NCBI RefSeq assembly: GCF_014207955.1
Contig: NZ_JACHLK010000008.1
Span: 62,001 to 126,000, forward strand
DNA: 64,000 bases
Direction: 5' to 3'
From: Acidovorax soli
GTDB taxonomy: Bacteria > Pseudomonadota > Gammaproteobacteria > Burkholderiales > Burkholderiaceae_C
The position numbers were made by a program, and so were the translations under genes. The notes under the pieces are model-generated. The model did no database searches. It was not told the DNA's origin and saw only the letters and a program-made list of their open reading frames with translations. Positions 42,689 to 50,544 of this stretch are shown one piece after another (the stretch's first letter is position 1; each line of letters begins with the position of its first letter).

Positions 42689-43587
42689 GGCAGCCGTTCC
42701 TTGAGCAGGTCCAGAAAAGCCTGCGCCGCCACCGGCAGACTGCGGCCCGCCAGTGTCTGCAGCTCCAGGTCGCGCAGGTCCATGCCCTGGTCGCTGATGG
42801 GCAGGGCCACGATGGCCCCTGCGGCCACCAGGTGGCGCGCCGCGATTTCGCTGGACACCGACAGCCCCCCTCCGTTCGCCACGAAGTTGAGCATGGTCTT
42901 GGCATGGTTGCTCACCAGCACCGGCGTGAGCTGCAGCCCCTGGCGGCTGCAGACGATGTCGACCATCTGGCGGATGGTGGTCTCGGGCGGGGGCAGGGCC
43001 AGCGGGTACTGGCCCATGCGGGCCAGGGTCACGCTTGCGGCATCGGCCAGGGGGTGGCCCGGCGGCACGAGGGCCAGCACCGGCGCGGTCTGGCGGTAGG
43101 CCACCTCGATGTCCTTGTGCGGCGCACGGCTGAAGCACAGGCCGATGTCGGCGGTTCCGCTGCGCACCGCATCGGGCACCTGGGCCGTGGGCAGGGACTG
43201 CACCTCGAACTGGATGCCTGCATGCGTGCGCTGGAACTCCACGCACAGCCGCGGCACCAGCTCGTTGGCGAAGGCATCCGAGGTGGCCAGCCGCACCTGG
43301 CCCGCGCGCAGGCCCTGCAGTGCGCCGATCTCGCCCAGGGCGCGTTCGGCATCGAGCACGGTGCGCCGTGCATGCGTGGCCAGGATCTCGCCGGCCGCCG
43401 TGAGCACCATGCCGCGCGGATGCCGCTCGAACAGCGGTATGCCCAACTGCGACTCCAATCCCGCGATCTGCCGGCTCAAGGCCGAGGCGGCCACGTGCAA
43501 CCGCGCCGAGGCCTCGGTCAGCGAGCCACTCTGCGCCACTTCGAGGAAGTAGCGCAGGGCGGTGTCTTGCAGGAGCTGGGCGCGCAT
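42676..43587 (-). CDS. LysR-family regulator of the Bug receptor/gamma-glutamyltransferase operon
   Basis: This is a 303-aa LysR protein from ATG 43587. The HTH lies at about residues 20-70 (LTEASARLHVAASALSRQIAGLESQLGIPLFERHPRGMVLT) and the ligand domain runs from about 95 to the end, with GLRAGQVRLATSDAFANELVPRL and SNHAKTMLNFVANGGGLSV. It diverges from the receptor gene at 43752. The 164-bp spacer holds a textbook LysR box (43638-43658), so regulation of the receptor-transferase pair, and of itself, is likely. It is convergent with the Crp-like gene. Confidence 0.92.
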   Translation of the reverse strand: MRAQLLQDTALRYFLEVAQSGSLTEASARLHVAASALSRQIAGLESQLGIPLFERHPRGMVLTAAGEILATHARRTVLDAERALGEIGALQGLRAGQVRLATSDAFANELVPRLCVEFQRTHAGIQFEVQSLPTAQVPDAVRSGTADIGLCFSRAPHKDIEVAYRQTAPVLALVPPGHPLADAASVTLARMGQYPLALPPPETTIRQMVDIVCSRQGLQLTPVLVSNHAKTMLNFVANGGGLSVSSEIAARHLVAAGAIVALPISDQGMDLRDLELQTLAGRSLPVAAQAFLDLLKERLPGRW

Positions 43588-43637
43588 GGGAGGGGCTGTA
43601 AGGTCGGTTTGCCGCCAATCATCTCAAAAACCGAAGC

Positions 43638-43658
43638 GCTTTGCTGTTACGGCAAAGC
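43638..43658. promoter_or_regulatory. LysR operator (T-N11-A dyad)
   Basis: GCTTTGC (43638-43644) and GCAAAGC (43652-43658) form a perfect 7-bp dyad spaced by 7 bases. The T at 43642 and the A at 43654 are exactly T-N11-A, the consensus core for LysR-type regulators. It lies 51 bp upstream of the LysR start and 93 bp upstream of the receptor start, an expected position for a divergent activation site. Confidence 0.75.
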
Positions 43659-43751
43659 CATTTGCTGATTTGGTGGTGGTCATACGACTGCCACATTCCT
43701 AAGATGAAGCCTGTTTTGGCGGTGTCCCCTTTCCTTTCTGGAGTGCTTTGT

Positions 43752-44735
43752 ATGCGTCTTTCGTCCCTGCGCCGTGGCCTGTTGGGCCTGGCATGGTTTG
43801 CGGCATGGTCGGTGGGCGCGCACGCCCAGGCCCAGTGGCCCGACCGGCCGGTGCGCATGATCGTTCCTTTCCCCGCCAGTGGCGCCACCGACCTCGTGGC
43901 CCGCGTGGTCGCGCAGCGCGTGGCCCAGGACCTGGGCCAGCAGATGGTGGTGGACAACCGCCCCGGCGCGGGTGGCACCATCGGCTCGGCCGAGGCCGCC
44001 AAGGCGCAGCCCGACGGCTACACCCTGCTGCTGACCACCAGCAGCACGCACGCCATCTCGCCCCACCTGATGCCGCGCCTGGCCTACGACGCGCGCAAGG
44101 ACTTCACGCCCGTCGCCCACCTGGCCGACGCACCCAGCGTGCTGCTGGTCACCAACTCCCTGCCCGTGAAAACCGTGGGCGAACTCATCACCTACGCCAA
44201 GGCCAACCCCGGCAAGCTCAACTACGCCACCAGCGGCAACGGCACCATCGTGCACCTGAACGCCGCCGCCTTCAGCGCCCAGGCGGGTGTGGAGATGACG
44301 CATGTGCCCTACAAGGGCACGGCCCTGGCCATCCCCGACCTCGTGGCCGGGCAGACGCATGTGCTGTTCGACTCCCTGCCCACGGGCATGCCGCACGTCA
44401 AGAACGGCCGCCTGCGTGCCCTGGCCGTGACCAGCGAAAAGCGCAGCTCGCTCGCGCCCGAGCTGCCCACCATGGCCGAATCGGGCCTGCCCGGCTATTC
44501 CTCGGTGACCTGGTTCGGTGTCTACCTGCCTGCCGGCGCCAAGCCGGAGCTGGTGGACCGCGTGCACAAGGCCTTCGCCAAGGCCATGCAATCGTCCGAA
44601 GTAGTCGAAGGCCTGGCCAAGCTTGGCGTGGAGCCCGCCGCACCCGGCACGCCTGCCAAGTTCGCGGCCATGGTGCAGGCCGACAGTGCCCGCTGGGCCA
44701 CCGTGATCCGCCAGCACAAAATCTCCCTGGAGTGA
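43752..44735 (+). CDS. TctC/Bug-family periplasmic receptor
   Basis: This is a 327-aa protein; ATG 43752 follows CTGGAG. The signal peptide is about 1-26 (RGLLGLAWFAAWSVGAHAQA). The mature protein has the Bug signatures WPDRPVRMIVPFPASGATDLVARVVAQRVA, RPGAGGTIGSAEAAKAQPDGYTLL, YATSGNGTIVHLNAAAFS and MTHVPYKGTALAIPDLVAGQTHVLFDSL. It is followed 8 bp on by a gamma-glutamyltransferase on the same strand, so the two are co-transcribed. That suggests the ligand is a gamma-glutamyl or glutamate-like compound, though the receptor family mostly binds small carboxylates. Confidence 0.92.
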   Translation: MRLSSLRRGLLGLAWFAAWSVGAHAQAQWPDRPVRMIVPFPASGATDLVARVVAQRVAQDLGQQMVVDNRPGAGGTIGSAEAAKAQPDGYTLLLTTSSTHAISPHLMPRLAYDARKDFTPVAHLADAPSVLLVTNSLPVKTVGELITYAKANPGKLNYATSGNGTIVHLNAAAFSAQAGVEMTHVPYKGTALAIPDLVAGQTHVLFDSLPTGMPHVKNGRLRALAVTSEKRSSLAPELPTMAESGLPGYSSVTWFGVYLPAGAKPELVDRVHKAFAKAMQSSEVVEGLAKLGVEPAAPGTPAKFAAMVQADSARWATVIRQHKISLE

Positions 44736-44743
44736 GCTATCCG

Positions 44744-46354
44744 ATGACTGCACCGACCATGGGCCTGGACTGGGCCCTTCCCTACGCATCGAACCGCAGC
44801 GCGGTGATGGGCCGCAATGTGGTCTCCACCTCGCAGCCCCTGGCCGCGCAGGCCGGCCTGCGCATGCTGCTGGCTGGTGGCAATGCCGTGGACGCGGCCA
44901 TCGCCGCGGCCATGGCGCTCACCGTGGTCGAGCCCACGGGCTGCGGCATCGGCAGCGATGGCTTTGCCATCGTCTGGGACGGCAAGGAACTGCATGGCCT
45001 CAATGCCTCGGGCCGTTCGCCCGCCGCCTGGAACCCGGCCTACTTCGCCGAGCGCGGCGGCCTGCCCGAGACGGGCTGGAACGCTGTCACCGTGCCTGGC
45101 GCCGTCTCGGCCTGGGTGGCACTGTCCAAGCGCATGGGCAAGCTGCCCTTTGCGAAACTGGCCGAACCCGCGATCGATTACGCACGCAACGGCTTCCCCG
45201 TTTCGCCCACCATTGCCCGCCTGTGGGCTCTGGGTGCCGCCAAGCTCGGCGCCCAACCAGGCTTTGCCGAATGCTTCATGCCCGGCGGCCGCGCGCCACG
45301 GGCCGGCGAGATCTTCCGCAGCGAGGCCCATGCGCGCACGCTGGAGCTGATCGCCCAGACCGAGGGTGAAGCCTTCTACCGTGGTGAACTCGCACGCCAG
45401 ATGGTGGCGCACGCCCGCGCCCACGGCGGCGCCATGACCGAGGACGATCTCGCATCGCACCAGGCCGACTGGGTGGGCACGGTGAGCCAGCGCTTCGGTG
45501 ACTCGGTGGTCCACGAGATCCCGCCCAACGGCCAGGGCATCGCCGCGCTGATGGCGCTGGGCATGCTCGAATCCCGTGGCATCGGTGGCCAGCCTCTGGA
45601 CCATGTGGACACGGTGCACGCCAGCATCGAGGCCATGAAGCTCGCGCTGGCCGACTTGCATGAGTACAACGCCGACATCGATGCCATGCAGAAGGTGACG
45701 CCGCGCGACCTGCTCGATGCCGACTACCTGCGCCAGCGCGCCGCGCTGATCGATGCCGAACAGGCTGGCGACCCTGGCCACGGAGCGCCGCGCCCCGGCG
45801 GCACGGTGTACCTGGCTGCGGCCGATGCCTCGGGCATGATGGTCTCGTTCATCCAGTCCAACTACATGGGCTTCGGTTCGGGCGTGGTCGTGCCGGACAC
45901 CGGCATCAGCCTGCAGAACCGCGGCCACGGCTTCACCCTGGCGCCCGGCCACGCCAACGAGGTGGCGCCGCGCAAGCGCCCCTCGCACACCATCATCCCG
46001 GCCTTTGCCATGCATGCCGACGGCACGCCGCAAATGGCCTTCGGCGTGATGGGGGGGCCCATGCAGTCCCAGGGCCACCTGCAGATGGCCTTGCGCGTGC
46101 TGCGCTACGGCCAGAACCCCCAGGCCGCAGCCGACGCACCGCGCTGGCGCGTGACGGGCGGCAAGGGCGTGGCGGTGGAGCCGGCCTTCGACCCCGCCGT
46201 GGTCGCGGCCCTGCGTGCGCGCGGCCATGAAGTCTCGGTGGAAGAGGGCAATGGCGTCTTTGCCTTCGGCGGCGCCCAACTGGTGCTGCGCCAGGGCGAG
46301 AGCTATGTCGCCGGCTCCGACCCACGCAAGGACGGGCACGCGGTCGCTTTCTGA
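44744..46354 (+). CDS. Gamma-glutamyltransferase family protein, cytoplasmic form
   Basis: This is a 536-aa Ntn-hydrolase family protein from ATG 44744; an upstream frame overlaps the receptor gene in another reading. Residues 30-70 match the transferase N-terminus (VVSTSQPLAAQAGLRMLLAGGNAVDAAIAAAMALTVVEP). The autocleavage/nucleophile site is Thr354 in PGGTVYLAAADASGMMVSFIQSNYMGFGSGV, followed by GISLQNRG and the PSHTIIPAF and GVMGGPMQSQGHLQ stretches. No signal peptide is seen, unlike the truncated homologue at the window start. The usual GGT Thr-Thr or Thr-Ser after the nucleophile is Thr-Val here, so substrate preference may differ. Together with the Bug receptor it forms a small LysR-controlled operon. 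Confidence 0.9.
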   Translation: MTAPTMGLDWALPYASNRSAVMGRNVVSTSQPLAAQAGLRMLLAGGNAVDAAIAAAMALTVVEPTGCGIGSDGFAIVWDGKELHGLNASGRSPAAWNPAYFAERGGLPETGWNAVTVPGAVSAWVALSKRMGKLPFAKLAEPAIDYARNGFPVSPTIARLWALGAAKLGAQPGFAECFMPGGRAPRAGEIFRSEAHARTLELIAQTEGEAFYRGELARQMVAHARAHGGAMTEDDLASHQADWVGTVSQRFGDSVVHEIPPNGQGIAALMALGMLESRGIGGQPLDHVDTVHASIEAMKLALADLHEYNADIDAMQKVTPRDLLDADYLRQRAALIDAEQAGDPGHGAPRPGGTVYLAAADASGMMVSFIQSNYMGFGSGVVVPDTGISLQNRGHGFTLAPGHANEVAPRKRPSHTIIPAFAMHADGTPQMAFGVMGGPMQSQGHLQMALRVLRYGQNPQAAADAPRWRVTGGKGVAVEPAFDPAVVAALRARGHEVSVEEGNGVFAFGGAQLVLRQGESYVAGSDPRKDGHAVAF

Positions 46355-46368
46355 CCGGTCCGTCCCGT

Positions 46369-46390
46369 GCCGGCCCGTGCCAGGGCCGGC
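46369..46390 (+). terminator. Hairpin after the gamma-glutamyltransferase gene
   Basis: GCCGGCCC (46369-46376) and GGGCCGGC (46383-46390) form a perfect 8-bp stem with a GTGCCA loop, 15 bp after the stop codon. It is followed by GCTTGCCTTT, a weak pyrimidine stretch. Confidence 0.6.
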
Positions 46391-46398
46391 GCTTGCCT

Positions 46399-46427
46399 TT
46401 GCTGATTTCTGTATGGCAGAATATTAT
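46399..46427 (+). promoter_or_regulatory. Sigma-70 promoter for the DUF2975-XRE-TonB-like genes, with flanking dyad
   Basis: TTGCTG (46399-46404) and TATTAT (46422-46427) are spaced by exactly 17 bases, one of the best sigma-70 promoters in the window. A 7-bp inverted repeat, TTCTGTA (46407-46413) and TACAGAA (46436-46442), brackets the -10 element and the expected start site. It is a good candidate operator, possibly for the XRE repressor encoded downstream. The AT-rich start fixes the first gene at ATG 46460. Confidence 0.7.
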
Positions 46428-46459
46428 TATTGTTTTACAGAAAACATGAGGCAAGCACC

Positions 46460-47029
46460 ATGGCATCCATCCAGAGCCCGGCGTTCCGGCGCCTGTCGCG
46501 TGGCCTGCACGCGCTGACCCTGTTGTGCGCCTTGGCGGGCGTGTGCTTTTCCGTGGCGCGCTGGCTGCTGCTGGGGCGGGGCGAGCCGGGCGGCCTGGCG
46601 CAGATGCTGCTGCCCGCGCAGGCACTGCAGGTCGGCATCGGTGCGCCGGTGCAGATCGACGCGACCTGGCGCCTGCTCGGGCTGGCCATCGAGTGCCTGC
46701 CCACGGCGGCCATGCTGTTCACCGTGTGGTGTCTGCACCGCATCTGCAGCGCCTTCCTGCGCGGCGAGGTCTTCGGCCCCGCTGTGGTGCGCGGCTTTCG
46801 CGGCGTGGGCTGGGGCTTCATCGCGATGTGCGTGGCCTCGCTGGTGCATGGCGCGGCGGTGACCGCGCTGCTGTCCTGGCTGGCCTCGGGCCAGCGCGGC
46901 GGGCAGGTGGCGCTGTCGGTGGGTTCGTTCGAGATGAGCGTGCTCATTGTGGGCCTGATGATGCTGCTGCTGGCCCATGTGATGGCCGAGGGCCAGCGCC
47001 TGCAAGAGGAGTCGCATGCGTTTGTCTGA
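46460..47029 (+). CDS. DUF2975-type integral membrane protein
   Basis: This is a 189-aa protein from ATG 46460 (GAGG 9 bases upstream). Four transmembrane segments lie at about residues 12-35, 62-84, 103-127 and 146-170 in the DUF2975 pattern, with the loop CLHRICSAFLRGEVFGPAVVRGFRGVGWGF typical of the family. It is followed by a small XRE regulator, the standard partner of DUF2975 genes in many bacteria. Such pairs are thought to be membrane-linked regulatory units, but their function is not established. Confidence 0.82.
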   Translation: MASIQSPAFRRLSRGLHALTLLCALAGVCFSVARWLLLGRGEPGGLAQMLLPAQALQVGIGAPVQIDATWRLLGLAIECLPTAAMLFTVWCLHRICSAFLRGEVFGPAVVRGFRGVGWGFIAMCVASLVHGAAVTALLSWLASGQRGGQVALSVGSFEMSVLIVGLMMLLLAHVMAEGQRLQEESHAFV

Positions 47030-47088
47030 GTGCGCAGGGGCTCCGTGCCGTTTCAAATTCCAGGGCATGCGCCGGAAAGGTGGCCGCC

Positions 47089-47334
47089 ATGCCCATCGTC
47101 GTCACGCTCGATGAGATGCTGGTGCGCCGCAAGGTGAAGTCGCGCGACCTGGCGGCGCATGTCGGCATCACCGAGGCCAATCTCTCGCTGCTCAAGAGCG
47201 GCAAGGTCAAGGGCGTGCGCTTCGAGACCCTGGCCGCCATCTGCGACTACCTGCAATGCCAGCCCGGTGACCTGCTGGTCTGGGTGGAGCAGGAGGGCGG
47301 TGCTGCCGATGATGGCGACGCGGCCACGTCCTGA
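47089..47334 (+). CDS. Small XRE-family (Cro/CI-like) regulator, YozG type
   Basis: This is an 81-aa protein; ATG 47089 follows AAAGGTGG. Residues about 4-65 form one helix-turn-helix domain (VTLDEMLVRRKVKSRDLAAHVGITEANLSLLKSGKVKGVRFETLAAICDYLQCQPGDLLVW), the family that accompanies DUF2975 proteins. The acidic tail is short and disordered. It lies 59 bp after the DUF2975 gene and overlaps the next gene by 26 bp in another frame. It may repress its own operon through the dyad around 46407-46442. Confidence 0.9.
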   Translation: MPIVVTLDEMLVRRKVKSRDLAAHVGITEANLSLLKSGKVKGVRFETLAAICDYLQCQPGDLLVWVEQEGGAADDGDAATS

Positions 47335-47962
47335 GCGCCTTCGCCCGGGCCGCTGGCGCCTGGGCAGTGCCGTGGCGGCTTCGCTGCTGCTGCATGGCGC
47401 GGCGCTGTGGTGGCTGGTCGCACCGGAACGGGCCGGGCGCCCACCCGTGCCACAGCCCCGGCAATCTATGCAAGTCCTCTGGATCACTGCGCCACCATCC
47501 GCCCCGCCGGTCGAGGCGCCGGTGGCCCGGGCAGAAGCGCCAGGGGCCAAGCCGCTCTCAGGCCCTGCTCGCGAAGTCCGCAGTGCGTCCCCGCCCGTTG
47601 TGCTGGCGCTGCCCGAAGGCACAGGGCCCGGCATGGTGGCCCTTCCCGCTCCCTTGCCCGCCGCCTCGGATGCCCGCGAGGCGCCCGCCGTGCGCTGGAG
47701 CCCGGAGGAAGTGGCCCGTGCCGCACGCCAGGAGCGGGAATGGCAGCGCCGCCACGGCACGCCAGCGGCCGCCGCGCTGGCGGCAAGCCCGGCGCCACGG
47801 GCCCTGGGCACCATGTCCGAGCAGGAGTGGCAGAACCACGCCACGGGCCGGGTGACCCGGGTGGAGAGCGAGGCGGGCGTCTACTGCGTGCGCCTGCCGT
47901 CGGCCAACCGGCTGCCCGAGGTGGGCGCCGCGCCCCGCATCGCAGCGGTCACGAATTGCTGA
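47309..47962 (+). CDS. TonB-like, proline-rich single-span membrane protein, function unknown
   Basis: This is a 217-aa protein. The start is ATG 47309 or 47312 (Met-Met), 13 bases after AGGAGG; the frame upstream is a shadow of the XRE gene. A single N-terminal membrane anchor (about residues 16-38, [22 protein letters not shown]) resembles the TonB anchor, including its His. Residues 40-150 are Pro/Ala-rich and likely extended across the periplasm. The last 55 residues ([38 protein letters not shown]) hold two cysteines and lack the TonB C-terminal domain. A role in spanning the periplasm is inference. Its end overlaps queA on the opposite strand by 14 bp. Confidence 0.72.
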   Translation: MMATRPRPERLRPGRWRLGSAVAASLLLHGAALWWLVAPERAGRPPVPQPRQSMQVLWITAPPSAPPVEAPVARAEAPGAKPLSGPAREVRSASPPVVLALPEGTGPGMVALPAPLPAASDAREAPAVRWSPEEVARAARQEREWQRRHGTPAAAALAASPAPRALGTMSEQEWQNHATGRVTRVESEAGVYCVRLPSANRLPEVGAAPRIAAVTNC

Positions 47963-49070
47963 GCGGCGTACGTTCGCGTTCCAGCAGCATCGAGTCGCCG
48001 TAGCTGAAGAAGCGGTACTGCTGCGCGATGGCGTGGCGGTAGATGGCGCGGATGCGCTCGTAGCCCGCGAAGGCGCTCACCAGCATCATCAGCGTGCTCT
48101 TGGGCAGGTGGAAGTTGGTGAGCAGCAGGTCCACCACCTGGAAGGAAAAGCCCGGCGTGATGAAGATGTTGGTGTCGCCCGAGGCCTGGCCGCTGCGTGC
48201 CCAGGACTCGAGGGTGCGCACGGTGGTCGTGCCCACAGCCACCACGCGCCCGCCGCGCTGGCGGCAGCGCTCCAGCGCCGCCAGCGTGGCCAGCGGCACC
48301 TCGTACCACTCGCTGTGCATCTGGTGCTCGGCCAGGTTCTCGGTCTTCACGGGCTGGAAGGTGCCGGCACCCACGTGCAGGGTGACGCTCGCGCGCTCCA
48401 CGCCACGCGCGGCCAGGGCGGCCAGCACACCTTCGTCGAAGTGCAGGGCCGCCGTCGGGGCCGCCACGGCACCGGGTGCGCGTGCGAACACGGTCTGGTA
48501 GCGCTGGGCGTCCTCGGCCGCATCGGGGTCGTGGTCGGCGTTCTGCTGGCGCTCGATGTAGGGCGGCAGCGGCAGGTGGCCATGGCGCTCCATCAGCTCG
48601 TGCGGGGTCTCGCCGGCCGGCCCTTCGAGCGCGAAGCGGAACAGCGGGCCGTCCTCGCCCGGCCAGCGCGAGAGCAGCGTGGCGTTGAAGCCTCCACCGT
48701 GCAGGCCGCCCGCCATGTGCACCACGGCACCGGGCAGGGGCTTCTTGCTGACCTTCATGTGGGCCACGACCTCGTTGCCCAGCAGCACGCGCTCGATCAG
48801 CAGCTCCAGCTTGCCGCCGCTGGCCTTTTCGCCAAAGATGCGCGCCTTGACCACGCGGGTGTCGTTGAACACCAGCAGGTCACCGGGCTGCAGCAGGCCG
48901 GGCAGTTCGTGGAAGATGCGGTCCACCGGCTCGGCGGCGCGACCGTCCAGCAGGCGCGAGGCGCTGCGTTCCGCGGCGGGGTGCTGGGCAATGAGTTCGG
49001 GGGGCAGCGAGAAATCGAAGTCGCTGAGCGTGAAATGGCGCGGGGCCGCGGGCGTGCTGGGAACGGTCAT
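47949..49070 (-). CDS. queA: tRNA preQ1(34) S-adenosylmethionine ribosyltransferase-isomerase
   Basis: This is a 373-aa enzyme that transfers the ribose of S-adenosylmethionine to preQ1 in tRNA, making epoxyqueuosine. ATG 49070 ([23 protein letters not shown]) is chosen; the frame extends 10 codons upstream. Hallmarks are [87 protein letters not shown] and [13 protein letters not shown], followed by HSEWYEVP and [24 protein letters not shown]. It has a slightly extended N-terminus compared with the 356-aa E. coli enzyme. No tgt gene is adjacent. Confidence 0.96.
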   Translation of the reverse strand: MTVPSTPAAPRHFTLSDFDFSLPPELIAQHPAAERSASRLLDGRAAEPVDRIFHELPGLLQPGDLLVFNDTRVVKARIFGEKASGGKLELLIERVLLGNEVVAHMKVSKKPLPGAVVHMAGGLHGGGFNATLLSRWPGEDGPLFRFALEGPAGETPHELMERHGHLPLPPYIERQQNADHDPDAAEDAQRYQTVFARAPGAVAAPTAALHFDEGVLAALAARGVERASVTLHVGAGTFQPVKTENLAEHQMHSEWYEVPLATLAALERCRQRGGRVVAVGTTTVRTLESWARSGQASGDTNIFITPGFSFQVVDLLLTNFHLPKSTLMMLVSAFAGYERIRAIYRHAIAQQYRFFSYGDSMLLERERTPLSNS

Positions 49071-49155
49071 GTGCTTGAGGGCCGGACGGGCCCGTACCAA
49101 GGTGGAAACAAACAGGGGCGTTATTTTCCCACGCCCTGGGGCCGTTCCCTGGCGC

Positions 49156-50445
49156 CTACCAGGCCTGCCCCGAAAATCCGGACCACAGTTCGTTGAGGTC
49201 CGGAAACTTCCATTTCTCGGGGTCCTCGCGCGCCACGATTTTCTCCGTGGTGCCCGGAACGGCCAGATCCACCATGTCGGGCGGGATGCGCATGCCCGAC
49301 TTGGTCGAGAAAAAGACCTTGACCTTGGGCGAGGTCAGCGACTGCGCTCCCTGCTCGGTCACCACGCCGATGCGCCCGGAGGTCAGCCGCACCAGCGAGC
49401 CCACCGGGTAGATGCCGATGCTCTTGACGAAAGCCTGGAACAGGCGCGGATCGAAATGCCCCTTGGTCCACTCAGCCATGCGGCGCAGCGACTCGGCCGG
49501 GTCCCAGCCCGACTTGTAGGGGCGGTCGGAGGTGATGGCGTCGTAGACGTCGCAGATGGCCGTCATGCGCGCGATCAGGCTGATCTGGTCGCCCTTGAGC
49601 TTGTCAGGATAGCCCGAGCCGTCCATCTTCTCGTGGTGGTGGCGGCAGGCGTCGAGCACCGCGTCCTCCACGGCCCCGCCTTCCTTGAGCATGTCATAGC
49701 CTTGGGCCGGGTGGCTCTGGACCACGGCGAATTCGGCGTCGGTGAGCTTGCCCGGCTTGTTGAGCACGGCCAGGGGAATGGCCGCCTTGCCCAGGTCGTG
49801 CAGCAATCCCGCCATGCCGGCGCTGCGCGTGTGCTCTTCATTGAGGTTGATCTGCTTGGCCAGCGCCACCATGAGGGCGCAGACGGCCACCGAATGCATG
49901 TAGGTGTAGTCGTCGGCCGTTTTGAGCCGGGCCAGGCTGATCAGCGCGCCCGGGTTGCGCGTGACGGAGTCGGAAATCTCCTCCACCAGGCCGCGCGCAT
50001 TCTCCGGGTTCACGGCCTTGCCCATGCGCGCCTCGCGGAACATGGAGACCATGGCCTGCTTGGCTTCTCCGCAGATCGTGGCGGCGGCCAGCAGTTCGTT
50101 GTGCATGCTGGCCGGGGCCTTGCCGCGGGACTGGCGCCGGGCCGGGGCTGGCGGCGGCGGGGGATCCACCACCAGGGGCGGCAGGTTCTCCAGCAGGCTG
50201 AAATCCGTCTCGACCTGGATGTCCGCCTCCTCGCGCGAGACGGAGCGCACGCCGGCCGCCACGTCCAGGCCCTTGGAGGTGTCGATCCACACTTCCTCGA
50301 TGGACGTGCTCTTGATGCGCGCCAAGTCCTTGGGCTCCTTCAGGACGAACTTGGCCCGCCAGAAGGGGTGGTCCATCCACGAGCCGCAAAAATCGTGCAG
50401 GTACATCCCCAACGTGAGATGCTGAATGCTGATGCGTTTGAGCAT
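49156..50445 (-). CDS. HD-GYP domain c-di-GMP phosphodiesterase with DUF3391
   Basis: This is a 429-aa protein from ATG 50445 ([19 protein letters not shown]), the usual start of the DUF3391 domain (about 1-140). A proline-rich linker follows at about 120-145. The HD-GYP domain runs from about 190 to 365, with the metal pair His216-Asp217 ([11 protein letters not shown]), [22 protein letters not shown] (GYP at about 277-279), [15 protein letters not shown] and [10 protein letters not shown]. This set of residues indicates an active c-di-GMP hydrolase controlling motility, biofilm or virulence. It diverges from recG. An upstream start at 50499 is less likely. Confidence 0.92.
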   Translation of the reverse strand: MLKRISIQHLTLGMYLHDFCGSWMDHPFWRAKFVLKEPKDLARIKSTSIEEVWIDTSKGLDVAAGVRSVSREEADIQVETDFSLLENLPPLVVDPPPPPAPARRQSRGKAPASMHNELLAAATICGEAKQAMVSMFREARMGKAVNPENARGLVEEISDSVTRNPGALISLARLKTADDYTYMHSVAVCALMVALAKQINLNEEHTRSAGMAGLLHDLGKAAIPLAVLNKPGKLTDAEFAVVQSHPAQGYDMLKEGGAVEDAVLDACRHHHEKMDGSGYPDKLKGDQISLIARMTAICDVYDAITSDRPYKSGWDPAESLRRMAEWTKGHFDPRLFQAFVKSIGIYPVGSLVRLTSGRIGVVTEQGAQSLTSPKVKVFFSTKSGMRIPPDMVDLAVPGTTEKIVAREDPEKWKFPDLNELWSGFSGQAW

Positions 50446-50544
50446 GGAAACTGTCCAGATCGCCGGGGCTGCCGAAACCAGGTAAGAAACGGTAACCATG
50501 TTAGCCTTTTTGGCCCATGAATCCTTCGTCTTTTCGGATAACCC

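Noticed and set aside
43748..44743. N-terminal extension of the gamma-glutamyltransferase frame through the receptor gene
   Set aside because: The extension is an out-of-frame reading of the receptor; the transferase homology starts just after ATG 44744.
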